From Adiantum capillus-veneris (Eukaryota; Streptophyta; Polypodiopsida; Polypodiales; Pteridaceae), in NCBI GenBank assembly GCA_014529385.2, contig CM043950.1, positions 73,911,935 through 73,975,934 of the forward strand: a stretch of 64,000 bases of DNA, given 5' to 3'. The notes under the pieces are model-generated. The model made no database searches and had not been told where the DNA came from. It was given only the letters and a program-made list of their open reading frames with translations. Made by a program: the position numbers and the translations under genes. Shown here in pieces: positions 20,662 through 31,630 of the stretch (its first letter is position 1; each line of letters begins with the position of its first letter).

Positions 20662-20984
20662 TGTTGAGATGTCGAGCTCTATACCTTGAGCTGGCATCCA
20701 CTACGGGTCTTGGCCGCTTACGGCATTTACTCACTGACGCGTTAGGTGACCGACACGGAGGATCTCTGCCAGTGATTCTACAGCTGGACTACACTTATAG
20801 TGCCAGCCTAGTACGCTTCTAGCGAGTTCACACTTAGTGACCGCATGTACATATGTGCTACTTTTCAGCTTTAGCACTTAGTCATTTTGTACTCTCTTTT
20901 CTGTGAAGAAGAAGAAGAAGCTTTCCATCTCTTTTGTGCTTTGTGCTTGTCTTGTGTAGCTCTCTTGCATCCTCATTCTTTACA
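20662..20984 (+). repeat. 5' LTR of the copia element
   Basis: TGTTGAGATG to CATTCTTTACA, immediately followed by the primer site. It includes a (GAA)n run near 20905-20920. As the 5' LTR it would supply the promoter; no unambiguous TATA box was picked out. Confidence 0.96.
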
Positions 20985-20996
20985 TGGTATCAGAGC
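20985..20996 (+). other. Primer-binding site, initiator-Met tRNA
   Basis: TGGTATCAGAGC directly abuts the 5' LTR, an exact match to the usual plant initiator-Met primer complement. Confidence 0.95.
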
Positions 20997-21259
20997 CTGG
21001 TGTAGGCAAGAGAGGCTAAGAGAGAAAGAGAATCACAATCCCTTCGTTCGCAATCCACGACCATGTTTTTTCGCACAAGTTTCTGAACAGGTCTCCAAAA
21101 TGCAGTATACAGAGATTTACTTTACAAGTACAGTGGTTGTATGTAGGCTTGATTGTGGACACTCGTTGAGTGTAGAAAGCGTTACAGGTACCACGATAGG
21201 AGGCTCAGCAGATTTGCATGTTTTTCCATATTGCATCTATTTTGTCTTAGTGCTTCAAG

Positions 21260-22141
21260 ATGTCTGATGGTTTCAGTCAGATTGTTACTGAGAAGCTTGA
21301 GAAAAATAACTACCCTGCATGGAAGTTCAGGATAACAAATTTCCTAAAAGGAAAAGGTTATTGGGACTATGTAGAAGGAGACAATGAAAAGAAACCAGAG
21401 ATTCCCGAGGCAAATGCTACAGCAGAACAAAGGAAATCTTTGAGGGACTGGCAACAAGGCCAGAGCAAAGTGATGTATTGTCTTTCTATGAGCATCACAG
21501 ATGGCATGATGGGCTATCTACAGGATGATGAAACCCCCGCCATTGCATGGAGAAGCTTAGGAAGAGTGTTCGAGGTGAACACCAAGGCCAGGAAGCTTCA
21601 ACTAAAGTCGGAGCTAAATCAGGTTAAGAGGAACAACCTCTCAATCAATGATTATGCCTTGAAGATCAAGAGTATCATTGAGGCTCTTGGATCTATTAAA
21701 GTCTCAGTGGAAGACGATGACATTGTCCGTGCATGCTTGGATGGTCTAGGAGATGAGTATGTACATTTTAGGTCTTCCATGAATACAAGAGACGACATCC
21801 CCGTGTTCCAAGATTTGATTTCTATGCTTATTCTTGAGGAGAAGAACCTTGACACATCTTCTTCTCATGGCAGAAATAATTCTGAACAGGCCTTCTATTC
21901 TAACTCCAACAGAGGTAGAGGTAGAGGTAGAGGTAGAGGTCGTGGTCGAGGCCCAAGGGGTTGCAGGGGCCAATTTTTTGAAGGTCAATAAAATCAAAAC
22001 AATACAGGTGGCAGGGGAAACCAGTCTCAAGGCAGGGGGAAGCAAAGAGGTCGTGGTGCAGGATCAAGCAGGTAGCAACATACTCCAGATAGCAGAGAAT
22101 GTTGGACTTGTGGTGAAAGAGGTCACATGTCACGTGACTGT
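21260..22141 (+). pseudogene. Copia gag with RNA-binding tail
   Basis: Starts MSDGFSQIVTEKLEKNNYPAW (first 20 residues typical of the DUF4219-like gag start). The UBN2-type gag domain lies at about residues 75-195 (MSITDGMMGYLQDDETPAIAW, LKSELNQVKRNNLSINDY). An RG-repeat run (GRGRGRGRG, about 21910-21950) follows, then a CCHC zinc knuckle at 22100-22141 (CWTCGERGHMSRDC). Two in-frame stops interrupt it: TAA at 21989 (context GQ*NQN, probably CAA) and TAG at 22073 (context SR*QH, probably CAG). Gag packages the RNA. Confidence 0.92.
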
Positions 22142-23647
22142 CCAAAGGGAAAAGCAAGTGGAAAGAGAGAACAGGGCAACTATGCATCTACTAGCAGAGA
22201 TGCAGATGACAACAAAAACGAGCGCATGTTTGTTATGAAGCATGTAATGAATACAATGACTGCAGAGAATTCCACCCAAGATGATGTTTGGTATGTGGAT
22301 TCAGGTGCCTCTAATCACATGACGTCTTGTGGAGAGTGGTTTAGAGATATGCGCAAACCAGATGTGTCAGGCTATGTGCAGACAGGAGATGACACAGCCC
22401 ACCCCATTGCTCATGTAGGGGACATACCTCTAAATACGAAGAGTGGGAAATCAAAGTACTTAGTAGATGTACTTCATGTCCCAAACATTACAAAGAATCT
22501 TGTTTCTGTTGGACAAATGGTTGAGCAAGGTTTGCAAGTTCGCTTCAATCCAAATGGCTGTTATGTAGAAGATTTCCAAAATGGCTGTAAGCTGATCACA
22601 GAGGGCAAATGTGTGGGCAGAATGTTTACGCTGAATGTAGACATGCCTGAGGTAAAAGCTGCATTATTTGCACAGGGCACAGGTGTTGTGGCTGATGTTG
22701 ACATTTGGCTCAAACGCATTGGCCATGCCAATGAGCAGAGATTGCGCAGCATGCAATCAAAACAGATTGTAAAAGGTTTGCCCAAATTCAAGGTCGATGG
22801 TATGCATAAAGTGTGTGCAGCATGCCAGTTTGGAAAACAGTCAAAGGGCTCATTTCCACATGAGCGCAATGTATGTAAAAAGCCACTTGAGTTGGTGCAC
22901 ACAGATGTTTGGGGTCCAACCGATACTGCAAGTATACATGGTTGCAGGTATTATGTCTCTTTCATTGATGACCATACAAGGAAAGTATGGGTCTACTTCA
23001 TGTGTAACAAAAGTGAAGTGTTTGGTCACTTTCAAGAATTCAAAGTCATGATTGAGAAGGAGACAAATATGCAAATCAAGACATTGAGATCAGATGGAGG
23101 GGGAGAGTACTTCTCCAATGATTTTTCAGATTTTCTGCGAATGCATGGTATACGCAGGCAAATTACATGCAGATATACTCCACAACAGAATGGGGTCGCA
23201 GAAAGGAAAAACAGGCACATTGCAAAGGTTGCACGTGCATTGATGAATGAGAAGAACATGCCTCATCATTTTTGGGCTGAAGCCGTAAATACAGTTGTGT
23301 ACATTATGAACAGGACACCTACAGCTGCGGTGCATGATGTAACACCTGAGGAAAAGTTTACAGGTACAAAGCCTGATTTGGCACACTTGAAAGTGTTTGG
23401 CTGCATAGCTGACGTGCATGTACCAGATGAGTTGCGTAGGAAATTGGATCCTAAAGCAGAGAAATGCATTCTTGTGGGATATTCCCTTGAACAAAAGGGG
23501 TACAGGTGCTACAATCCTACTACACGAGAATTACGAGTGAGCAGAGATGTAGTCTTTGATGAGATGAGCAGCTGGTACAGTAATGCACATGGCACTATTG
23601 GGGCTGATGTAAAAGATGATGTGGTTGTACAAAATGTGAGGCCATAG
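22142..23647 (+). pseudogene. Copia protease and integrase
   Basis: Same frame as gag. Protease has WYVDSGASNHMTS with the DSG catalytic triad at about 22298. A GAG-pre-integrase HHCC segment follows (LKRIGHANEQRL, VCAACQFGKQ), then the integrase core with Asp in HTDVWGP, Asp in LRSDGGGEYF and Glu in TPQQNGVAERKN, so all three DDE residues are present. The tail (AEKCILVGYSLEQKGYRCYN) is the usual copia integrase end. It stops at TAG 23645-23647, where CAG is the likely ancestral codon; the same frame continues beyond. Confidence 0.93.
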
Positions 23648-24388
23648 TCACAGGTTTTGAGTGGACCACAAGAGTCCTCTTCTCGTGGATCTGTTGAGAA
23701 ACCATTGAATGGTAGACTACGTACGCAGGTTACTCCACCAACAGGTATAGGGAATGTATCACGAAAAGGAAAGGAAAAGGTTGATGAACCTCCCTTTATG
23801 GCTGATGCATCATCAGGTTTTTCACATGTAGACATGGATTCAGATGGTTCTGAACAAATTCTTGATGAGGAATTTGGAATTCCGGCTGTCAGGACACCTG
23901 GTGTAAGGAAAGTACAAGAAGATGCTAGAGGGCAAAGGAGTGACCCAGGACCGCGCAGATCTAATAGAGTCAGAAATCCAGTTCAGAAATTGACTTATGA
24001 TGGGTATCTAGCGCATCACCAAGCCTACATGGCTAAGGTGATACGGGATGTGGAGCCCACATGTTTTGAGGATGCAGTTGGAAATGTGCATTGGGATGAT
24101 GCAATAAATGAAGAGATGGCTGCATTGGAAGCAAACAACACATGGGAGTTGGTGCCATTGCCAAGTGGCAAGAAAGATATTGGCTGTAAATGGGTGTATA
24201 AAACCAAGCATAAGGCTGATGGTAACATTGAGCGTCACAAGGCAAGGCTGGTCGCAAAGGGTTATGCACATACGTATGGCATAGACTATGAGGAGACCTT
24301 TGCTCTAGTGGCAAAGATGACAACTGTGAGCGCTGTCATAGCAGTGGTTGCATCTAGAGGATGGATTATGCATCAAATGGATGTATAG
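23648..24388 (+). pseudogene. Copia reverse transcriptase, N-terminal half
   Basis: A spacer of about 130 residues (RRSNRVRNPVQKLTYDGY marks its end) leads into RT: WDDAINEEMAALEANNTWEL, IGCKWVYKTKHKADG, RHKARLVAKGYAHTYGIDYE. It closes at GWIMHQMDV, where TAG at 24386-24388 replaces the invariant Gln of DVQNAFLN. The first catalytic Asp, in MDV, is kept. Confidence 0.93.
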
Positions 24389-25432
24389 AATGCCTTCTTG
24401 AATAGTGAGTTGCAAGAGGAAGTGTATATGGATCAGCCACCTGGTTATGTCGATCCAGGTTACCCAGATTATGTATGCAGACTTCTCAAAGCTTTGTATG
24501 GTTTGAAGCAGGGCTCTAGAGCATGGTATGACAGGATTGCCAAGTATCTTGTCAGTATTGGTTTTAGGAGAGCTCATGCTGAACATTCACTCTATGTACG
24601 TGAGAGTGATGTGGGGATTGTGGTCATTACCATATATGTAGATGACCTTATTATTGTTGGTGACAATGCTATGGAGATTGACCATGTGAAGGGTCTTCTC
24701 AAACAGGAGTTTGAAATGAAAGATTTAGGCGAGTTGCGCTACTTTCTTGGCATTGAGGTGATCAGGACTCCAGAGGGTGTATGGCTATCACAGAGACAGT
24801 ATGCTTTGGACATGTTGTCAAAGTATGGTATGGCTGATTGTAAGCCAATTTCTATTCCCTTGGATGTGAATGCAAAGTTGAGTGCAGAGAAGGGTGATGT
24901 TGTTGAGGATGTTAACATGTACAGGAAGATTGTGGGTAGTCTAATCTACTTGACTATCACGAGGCCAGACTTGAGCTACACAGTAGGCTTGGAGAGTCAG
25001 TTCATGCAGCTTCCGAGGAAGCCACATTTGGATGGAGTACGACGCACACTTAGGTATGTGCAAGGTACTCTTGACTACGCATTGTTCTATGCAGCAGATG
25101 CACCATTAGCATTGTATGGGTATACAGATGCAGATTGGGCAGGTATCATTGTTGATAGGAGATCTATGAGTGGCTTCATGTTCTATTTTGGGAGTGCTGT
25201 TGTTACTTGGAGCAGCAAAAAGCATCCTACGATTGCTTTATCGAGCATAGAGGCCGAGTACAGAGGTGCAGCAGTTGCGGCGTGCGAGGTAGCTTGGCTA
25301 CGCACATTACTTGAGGACTTGGGAGTGCAGGTGGACCAACAGATTTTCATCCATTGTGACAACCTCAACAGCATGCAGTTGGCTAGGAACCCAGTGTTCC
25401 ATGCTTGGACCAAACACATAGAGGTCCATTAA
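24389..25432 (+). pseudogene. Copia RT catalytic centre and RNase H
   Basis: Resumes with [37 protein letters not shown] and the [10 protein letters not shown] box at 24635 (both Asp present). RNase H follows ([49 protein letters not shown]). It stops at TAA 25430 inside the KHIEVHYHY motif. The conserved Tyr is the expected residue there, so this stop is not a C-to-T change on the coding strand. Confidence 0.94.
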
Positions 25433-25593
25433 CACTACGTTCAAGAGCGAGTGTTGGCGGGCGACATCGACTTGGTCTACGTCAGCACAGAGGAGTAGAT
25501 AGCGGATATCTTTACCAAGGCCCTCAGAGCTGAGAAGCTTCGACGTTTCCGGACTATGCTTGGACTCTGCGACATGCAGAGCTCAAGGGGGAG
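25433..25593 (+). pseudogene. Copia RNase H C-terminus and polypurine tract
   Basis: The frame continues HYVQERVLAGDIDLVYVSTEE, TAG at 25496-25498 in place of Gln of EEQIADIFTKAL, then IADIFTKALRAEKLRRFRTM. The purine tract CAAGGGGGAG at 25584-25593 directly precedes the 3' LTR. Confidence 0.9.
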
Positions 25594-25914
25594 TGTTGAG
25601 ATGTCGAGCTCTACACCTTGAGCTGGCATCCACTACGGGTCTTGGCCGCTTACGGCATTTACTCACTGGCGCGTTAGGTGACCGACACGGAGGATCTGCC
25701 AGTGATTCTACAGCTGGACTACACTTATAGTGCCAGCCTAGTACGCTTCTAGCGAGTTCACACTTAGTGACCGCCTGTACATATGTGCTACTTTTCAGCT
25801 TTAGCACTTAGTCATTTTGTACTCTCTTTTCTGTGAAGAAGAAGAAGAAGCTTTCCATCTCTTGTGTGCTTTGTGCTTGTCTTGTGTAGCTCTCTTGCAT
25901 CCTCATTCTTTACA
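25594..25914 (+). repeat. 3' LTR of the copia element
   Basis: TGTTGAGATG to CATTCTTTACA, followed by the right copy of the duplication, ATGAG. Compared with the 5' LTR it lacks two bases (GGATCTGCC against GGATCTCTGCC) and has four substitutions. Confidence 0.96.
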
Positions 25915-27972
25915 ATGAGCACCACGCCACCCAAGCTTTGAGAGCTCCCCGCCCTCCCAAGAACAAGAGCAATTTCCCACATTGCCTTGGCCAGTACAGA
26001 GGCCCTTTTTTATTGGAGGTCAATCCCACGAGCTGCAACATTTTTTTAAACTTCAAGCATGAATAGCTTCTTCAAGCACACAAGAATGTTCCAAAGGGCA
26101 TAAAACATCGAGCTCCAAGGCTTCCGAGAGAAACTCCAAGGTTTCAACAAGCACTTCAAAGGCTTCAATTCTGTTAAGCTTCTAAAAAGACTACTCTCTC
26201 TCAACAAGAGGGAATTGTAAAAGGATATTTTAAAGCTTCAACCTAAAGATTCAAGTTTCTGTCAGTCATCTTTCTCATTGTCCCTTAGTTTTTTATACTT
26301 CAAAGTTAACAAATTTCCATGGCACAATCACTTTAAAATGCATGTAATCATCACCTATCACCTAAAAGGATAGCTCCTTGAAGTGTCAGCTTGTAAAGAG
26401 GATAGACACTTGCATTATCTTGCAATAATCGGTATGTAATCACTTTAAAATGCATATAATCATCACCTATCACCTAAAAGGATAGCTACTTGAAGTGTCA
26501 GCTTGTAAGGAGGATAGACACTTGCATTATCTCCCATTAATCGGTAAGACCCCTCTCACGACACTATGGGAGAAAAAGGAATTAAAAAATTCAATGGAGA
26601 AAGGTTGTATGCCTGGCAGACAAAGCTGTGAGGATATCTCATGAGAAAACAACTATGGTCTGTTGTCAAACCACTCACCCCTACACCATGCAGTGGATGG
26701 TACACTCACCAGAGCATAGATTGCACAAATTCAAACAAAAGACGATCAAGCTCTAGAAAAATTTATCACCTCATTACATGATAATTATGTGCACTTTACT
26801 GATGATTACGCTACGACAATTCAAGAATGGACAGTCCTAAAAGAAAATTTTGATGCAAAGAAAAAAAAAATAGCCTTAAAAAGAATCAAGGGGAAAACAT
26901 TTCCGTCAATAGGTTATTAAGCATCGTCACTCATTTAACTTATATCGAGTATCAAATCCTATAAAAAGAAAGGTTAATGTGCTCTGAAGCGTTGTCCAAA
27001 AAATTTTACAACATAATCACATTGCTAGAATAAAAAGAACGAACACCAACTTTGCAACATGTCATCAATTCCTTGATTGAAAAAGAAAAAAAGAAAACAA
27101 AGAAGGCGTCAGCAAATAGAGGAGTTTACGTTGCATCATCATCTAGGATTGCATCTTTATTAACTAGGATCAAGAATAAAAAATGTTATGAATACAAAAC
27201 ATTGAGTATTTCTCCAAGGATTTCCACAAGAACATCTGTAGCAACTGCGGCGTCAATAGACACCACCATCAAAATGCCCAAGTAGCAGGATTAGCAGTAG
27301 AAGAAAATAAAAAATTAACCTTATAGAGGACGAAGACAAAGATTGAAATCAAGAGGAGGACAATTGTCTGCATATCCGTGTTGTCATCAATCACTTTCAT
27401 GAATATACTGATGTACTTTAGAGATGAATGGTCTTCCGTCTTATTCGTTTGAGGAGAGAATTCTTTAACCTTTGTGACACCATGCCAAATAAGACCTAAT
27501 TCTATTTTGTGTGACTACAATACCCCAGTCTATATGACCCAGTCTATTGACCTAGTCTATGTGATTACTAGCTTGTGGCATTTAGTCTCGGTCTATGTTT
27601 CTTCAATATAGTCCAAAGTCCAAGGGGAGGTTTATTGCGATTATGGCTTTTGGCCTAGACCTCTCAACTTATATGGACATGACCTCTTGTATAGTCAACA
27701 ATCTAGTCACCCTATCAGCATGTGAAGGCACATGACCTAGCTTGCACGGTAGGTGAAACACACAAGAGTCAAAATGACCATCCCAATCAACATTGATTTT
27801 CCACATTTTATGGAGCCACTCTTGACCTTTCGGGAGTTGACCCTTGACCCTTGGGAAAGGTGCATGGTGACCCTTGAGAGGTACACCTAGCCATACTCTA
27901 CTACTACCTGAAGTAGCTCGTTTGTACACACCAATAATTTAGTTCATTTTCTAATCAAGTTGACATTTTGAG

Positions 27973-28007
<35 letters not shown>
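25915..28007 (+). repeat. Tandem array, unit 3, right part
   Basis: Resumes unit 3 after the copia element (ATGAGCACCACGCCACCCAA) through the decayed gag (26590-27290), purine tract CAAGGGGAGG, an LTR start at about 27633 (TATTGCGATTATGG) and a short (CT)n tract at 27977-28007. Homology with unit 1 ends there. It contains a private 112-base tandem duplication, 26326-26437 and 26438-26549. Confidence 0.8.
26590..27290 (+). pseudogene. Decayed copia-type gag, unit 3
   Basis: Third copy of the same gag. The open piece 27052-27285 reads QHVINSLIEKEKKKTKKAS, RGVYVASSSRIASLLTRIKN, KKCYEYKTLSISPR; the zinc knuckle is split by a frame change and continues as NICSNCGVNRHHHQNAQ in another frame. No unit carries protease, integrase or RT. 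Confidence 0.58.
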
Positions 28008-28014
<7 letters not shown>

Positions 28015-30293
28015 TAGTGTACATATCAATTCTATCATTATTAATGCTAGTCTTGTTGATCCACCCTAACTCAACACTACTTAAAATTAGTCAATCAACT
28101 AACATCACAACTTTGAGAAGCATAGATTTAATGACGTACATTCCATATAGTAAAGAATACTCGAGTCTTCCACTAACAAAATTTTGCATCTTGTTTCGAG
28201 AGAAAAATATTATTTTCACTACATTACAAGGCATAAGAGGTCGGATCAAATGTTTGATGTGGTATAGTATTCCAAACTTGCCAACTCTAACCCATCCCAT
28301 CTTTCTTGCAATATTGCTAATTTAGTCCATGAAATTCAACGTAAAGCTTTGCTTGTAAGATATAATGATTATGGAAGCTCATTGCAACTTCTAGAGACGC
28401 TATGCTCTTTGGTTAAAGGTCATGTTGTACATTGAAGGCTTGTATGATTGTCCTTCATATAACATGTAAACGAAGACCTTTAGCAGTTTTGGTGCTCAGA
28501 ATTTTCAAGTGCGAGGTATATGTAAACAAGTGATTAGAAATATTTTCTTTGTGCACTACCCCATCAATCAAGTGTATGTGCGATTCTACAAAACGATGCA
28601 ACAATTAATTCAACAATACAATCACCCCAAAGATAGAACAAATAAAGTTCAAAATTAAGATGTTTAACCAACACGATGATGTGAGTTTATCGATTTGGGA
28701 TTGAAAAAGAAGGATTCACAAAACAAAGTAAGTTGACATCTCAATTACTCAGACGCATGCCTATATAATGACAATCAATTGAACGTGCCAACAAAATAGA
28801 ACACAACACTCCATGCACATCGACCTCGACAAGAGGTCAATATAAAATCAAACTTGTAAACACCCTGATAGGCATACCCCACCTTTCATATAAAAATATA
28901 CAAGATGATTTATATTCCCAGAAATGATAAGCTACAAAATATCATAAGCATATGTACCGATCACACAACACACTTCATGCAATTACTTGCTCATTTATTT
29001 TAAGTATTGTTTCGTAGTATGGAAAATTACACAAACCACAGATCTTGTGCATCCTCTTCCGTGAACATTTAAGCAAGCCTATATTTGTCCTTCAGAGTTT
29101 ACACAAGCAAAATACCTAAAGAGAAAATCGTACAAGTGGGATTCATAAATGACAAAGCAAAAAGGAGAACTGTTATACAATTGTCAATACATAATTGTCA
29201 ATACGTGCTTATCCACAATGCCAGGCTCAACAAGTAGCAAAGATAATAAGGACACTTGCACAAAAGCTCGTATCAGCAGACACTCAACCGCTCATATGCC
29301 AGCAAGAGCGGGCTCTCATGATAACCGAAGTTAAGGATGAGGAGTGATGGTCCTGAGAGGAATACCACAAAGACAAGGAACCTCATCAAGATTGACAATA
29401 CATGACATTAGCAAATTAAAGAAGAATTCTAAGTTTCAATGTGACAAAATAAAAGCTTTCATTTCATTAAGCCCAGTTGCCTTTTGCTTTCCACATGAGT
29501 AGGAGCATTCCAATCCACAGTAAAGGAACAAAGACGGTACGCCTTGTTGACCAAAATCTGACCATGAAAATTCAGCAAGACCAAAAGGGGGGAAAAGCAG
29601 GTTCTCTTGCAAATCTGTTGAGAGCCTGGCAAATTAGGAAGTCGAATTAGGAAGTTCATTCAGTTGTTGCAACCTAGGCTTAAATTGAAGCAACAAGAGG
29701 CGCTTAGAGAGAGAATGAATTGCTACCCTTGTCGTACACACAGCTAGTGTGGGTTTTAAGCCTACGATTGCGGACAGGAACTGCTGACAGCCAGCCCTTG
29801 TCGTTCATTGGATTGCTCAGCAACTCTATTAGGGCAAGCCTTTCGTTCCTATCTCGAGCTCCTTCAGCTATTCACTTCATGCCATATTTTTCCACCAGCC
29901 AATCACACACATTATACAGTTTCCTTCATGGCATGTCCTCATGTCGCCCCCTCCCCCACCCCCACACCCAAAACAAACACATTTAAAAAAAAAAAAATCT
30001 ACTTTGATTCATTTACAAGTGGGAAACCCACGAAAAGAAAGGGATACAAAACACGGAACACACACACAAAGTTTTTCCATACGTCAACCCGGAACACACA
30101 CACAAAGTTTTTCCATACAAAACACGGACAGGTATGGAAGTACAGATAAGACCCTCTCAGGATTCCACATGACTAAGTCTCAAAGTAGATAGTGGCTTTT
30201 TTTAACATTAGGGATCTCTGAAAAACCCAACATACTTTTTTTTTTCCCTTTCTAGCGACATTGCTGGCGGTTGCTTTGTTGGTCATCCTCGCA
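28008..30293. other. Non-coding stretch with few features
   Basis: No gene or element could be supported. Short open frames lack recognisable motifs. One local tandem repeat (about 37 bases, GGAACACACACACAAAGTTT plus TTCCATAC) occurs twice at 30055-30118. The base composition shifts from AT-rich to mixed near 29,500. Confidence 0.4.
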
Positions 30294-30521
30294 CTACTTA
30301 TGATTTTCCCTGCTGGTTTTCGACGGTGACCTTATAATTGGACCCTCTTTTGGTGGTGCTCTTTCTCGGCTACCTAGTGGTTGATCTGAGGTCTCTTTGC
30401 TTCCCTTATTGCTTCCATTGCTGGCGGTTTCTTTGTTGGCCTCAATTATTTCAACCCTGTTGGCCTCCTCTTTCAGTTTGGCCTTTGTAATAGTTTTACT
30501 TCCCCTTGGGGTCAACACCAT
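30294..30521 (-). CDS. Small charged ORF, possible gag N-terminus
   Basis: 75 residues starting MVLTPRGSKTITKAKLKEEA, rich in Lys, Glu, Ser and Asn, with no hydrophobic core. On the minus strand it is preceded within about 20 bases by CCTTGGAGCGCCAAAATGG, which resembles the TTGGCGCC-type primer sites found ahead of some plant gypsy gags, and then by a (GA)n tract. It may be the first exon or N-terminus of a truncated gypsy element. No downstream pol is visible. Confidence 0.3.
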   Translation of the reverse strand: MVLTPRGSKTITKAKLKEEANRVEIIEANKETASNGSNKGSKETSDQPLGSRERAPPKEGPIIRSPSKTSRENHK

Positions 30522-30562
30522 TTTGGCGCTCCAAGGGGGGTCAAGAATATAATGTCATGTAT

Positions 30563-30565
<3 letters not shown>

Positions 30566-30624
<59 letters not shown>
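30566..30624 (+). repeat. (GA)n microsatellite
   Basis: About 29 uninterrupted GA dinucleotides followed by GGGGAAAAAA. Confidence 0.95.
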
Positions 30625-30627
<3 letters not shown>

Positions 30628-30735
30628 AAAAAACGAAAATGCTATATTAACGTCTTCAAAAGGTCAAAATGACCTATGAGACAAAAAAGTTGCAAGTACT
30701 GAATCTGATACAATGTCTAAGTGCAAAGAACTGAA

Positions 30736-30738
<3 letters not shown>

Positions 30739-30768
<30 letters not shown>
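30739..30768 (+). repeat. Run of 30 G
   Basis: An uninterrupted homopolymer of about 30 G between AAATT and TTTATAC. Such runs are rare in plant DNA and hard to sequence, so the length may be inexact. It could form a G-quadruplex. Confidence 0.9.
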
Positions 30769-30770
<2 letters not shown>

Positions 30771-31019
30771 TATACAATGAGTGATATAAATCAAGACAGG
30801 TGGGTGGATCAAACTTAGAGGAGAACCCTCACCGATCCCTCTCAAAACTTATCTATATCTTGCATGCTTAGTACTCTGACTAGGTGTCTCGCGTGTCGAG
30901 CTAGAGTGATCCGGATCCTTTGCTGTAACTCCGTCGATTTTGTGAGGCCCAATGTGGTCATAATCACCTAGTTTGCCTATCTCAATCTCTCGATCAATCA
31001 ACGTACCTCTAGTGTGGGT

Positions 31020-31630
31020 GGGATTTGGAATCTGCTATGACAGCTGCTCCTCTAGCTGTCCACTGGCTGGTATTAAGGAATCTGTGATATGCCTCTAAGA
31101 CTGGCTCTCCCCTTATGTCCTTAGCAGGCTCTTTGTATATCTGCGCACCTCGAGTATAAAAAATCCCAGACACCTCTGGTCCTCGTATCTCATGACTCTA
31201 AAAAGTGGTCCAAAACGCTCTCTGAACAGACAATGGAAGCGGCCTCATATCTCATAGTATACCAGTCAATGACGTATGTAGTGTAGCTCTCTCTACCTCT
31301 ATATGACAATTGACATATCCTACCCTCTGCTGGTACTCCTTGAAATCTGTCAGTCTCAATCTGAAGCTCGATCTATAGAGCTGATGCGAGGATTGTGCAT
31401 ATCTGACCAATAGCACATCGTATCCCATGAGATAAGTGTGTACCCATGTATCCAGGCCTTGTTGCAAATCCATCCTCCATGAGTTCGAGAAAATGCTCTC
31501 TATTAAATCTTCGTGCCAAATTCATGTGCCGGTTGTATCCATGTGCTCCCGAGAGGAGGTGTCACCAAAAGGTTTTATTTTTTTTGTTGCCTTCTTTAAA
31601 TACGTATGGTGTTTATCCCGAAACCCTTGA
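31020..31630 (-). pseudogene. Unidentified coding-like stretch
   Basis: On the minus strand, the frame at 31252-31473 reads YRSSFRLRLTDFKEYQQRVG, then VNCHIEVERATLHTSLTG. After a TAG it continues DMRPLPLSVQRAFWTTF, and after another stop GPEVSGIFYTRGAQIYKEPA, LEAYHRFLNTSQWTARGAAV. An overlapping frame above 31400 (NREHFLELMEDGFATRPGYM) also looks coding. No family was recognised. A decayed mobile-element ORF or host pseudogene are both possible. Confidence 0.35.

Larger units (their letters stand above)
20662..25914 (+). mobile_element. Complete Ty1/copia retrotransposon, decayed coding frame
   Basis: 5253 bp with LTRs 20662-20984 (323 bp) and 25594-25914 (321 bp), flanked by ATGAG at 20657-20661 and 25915-25919. 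The order gag, protease, integrase, RT, RNase H defines copia. Gag and pol lie in one frame from 21260 to 25593, with six in-frame stops and no frameshift. The LTRs differ by four substitutions and one 2-base indel, so insertion was recent. It sits in unit 3 of the tandem array. Confidence 0.97.

Noticed and set aside
22561-24586. Minus-strand ORFs of 80-120 codons opposite the copia pol
   Set aside because: Antisense shadows of the integrase and RT frames.
29459-30192. ORFs of 66-113 codons between the array and the (GA)n tract
   Set aside because: No motif, poor composition, and partly translations of AC repeats.
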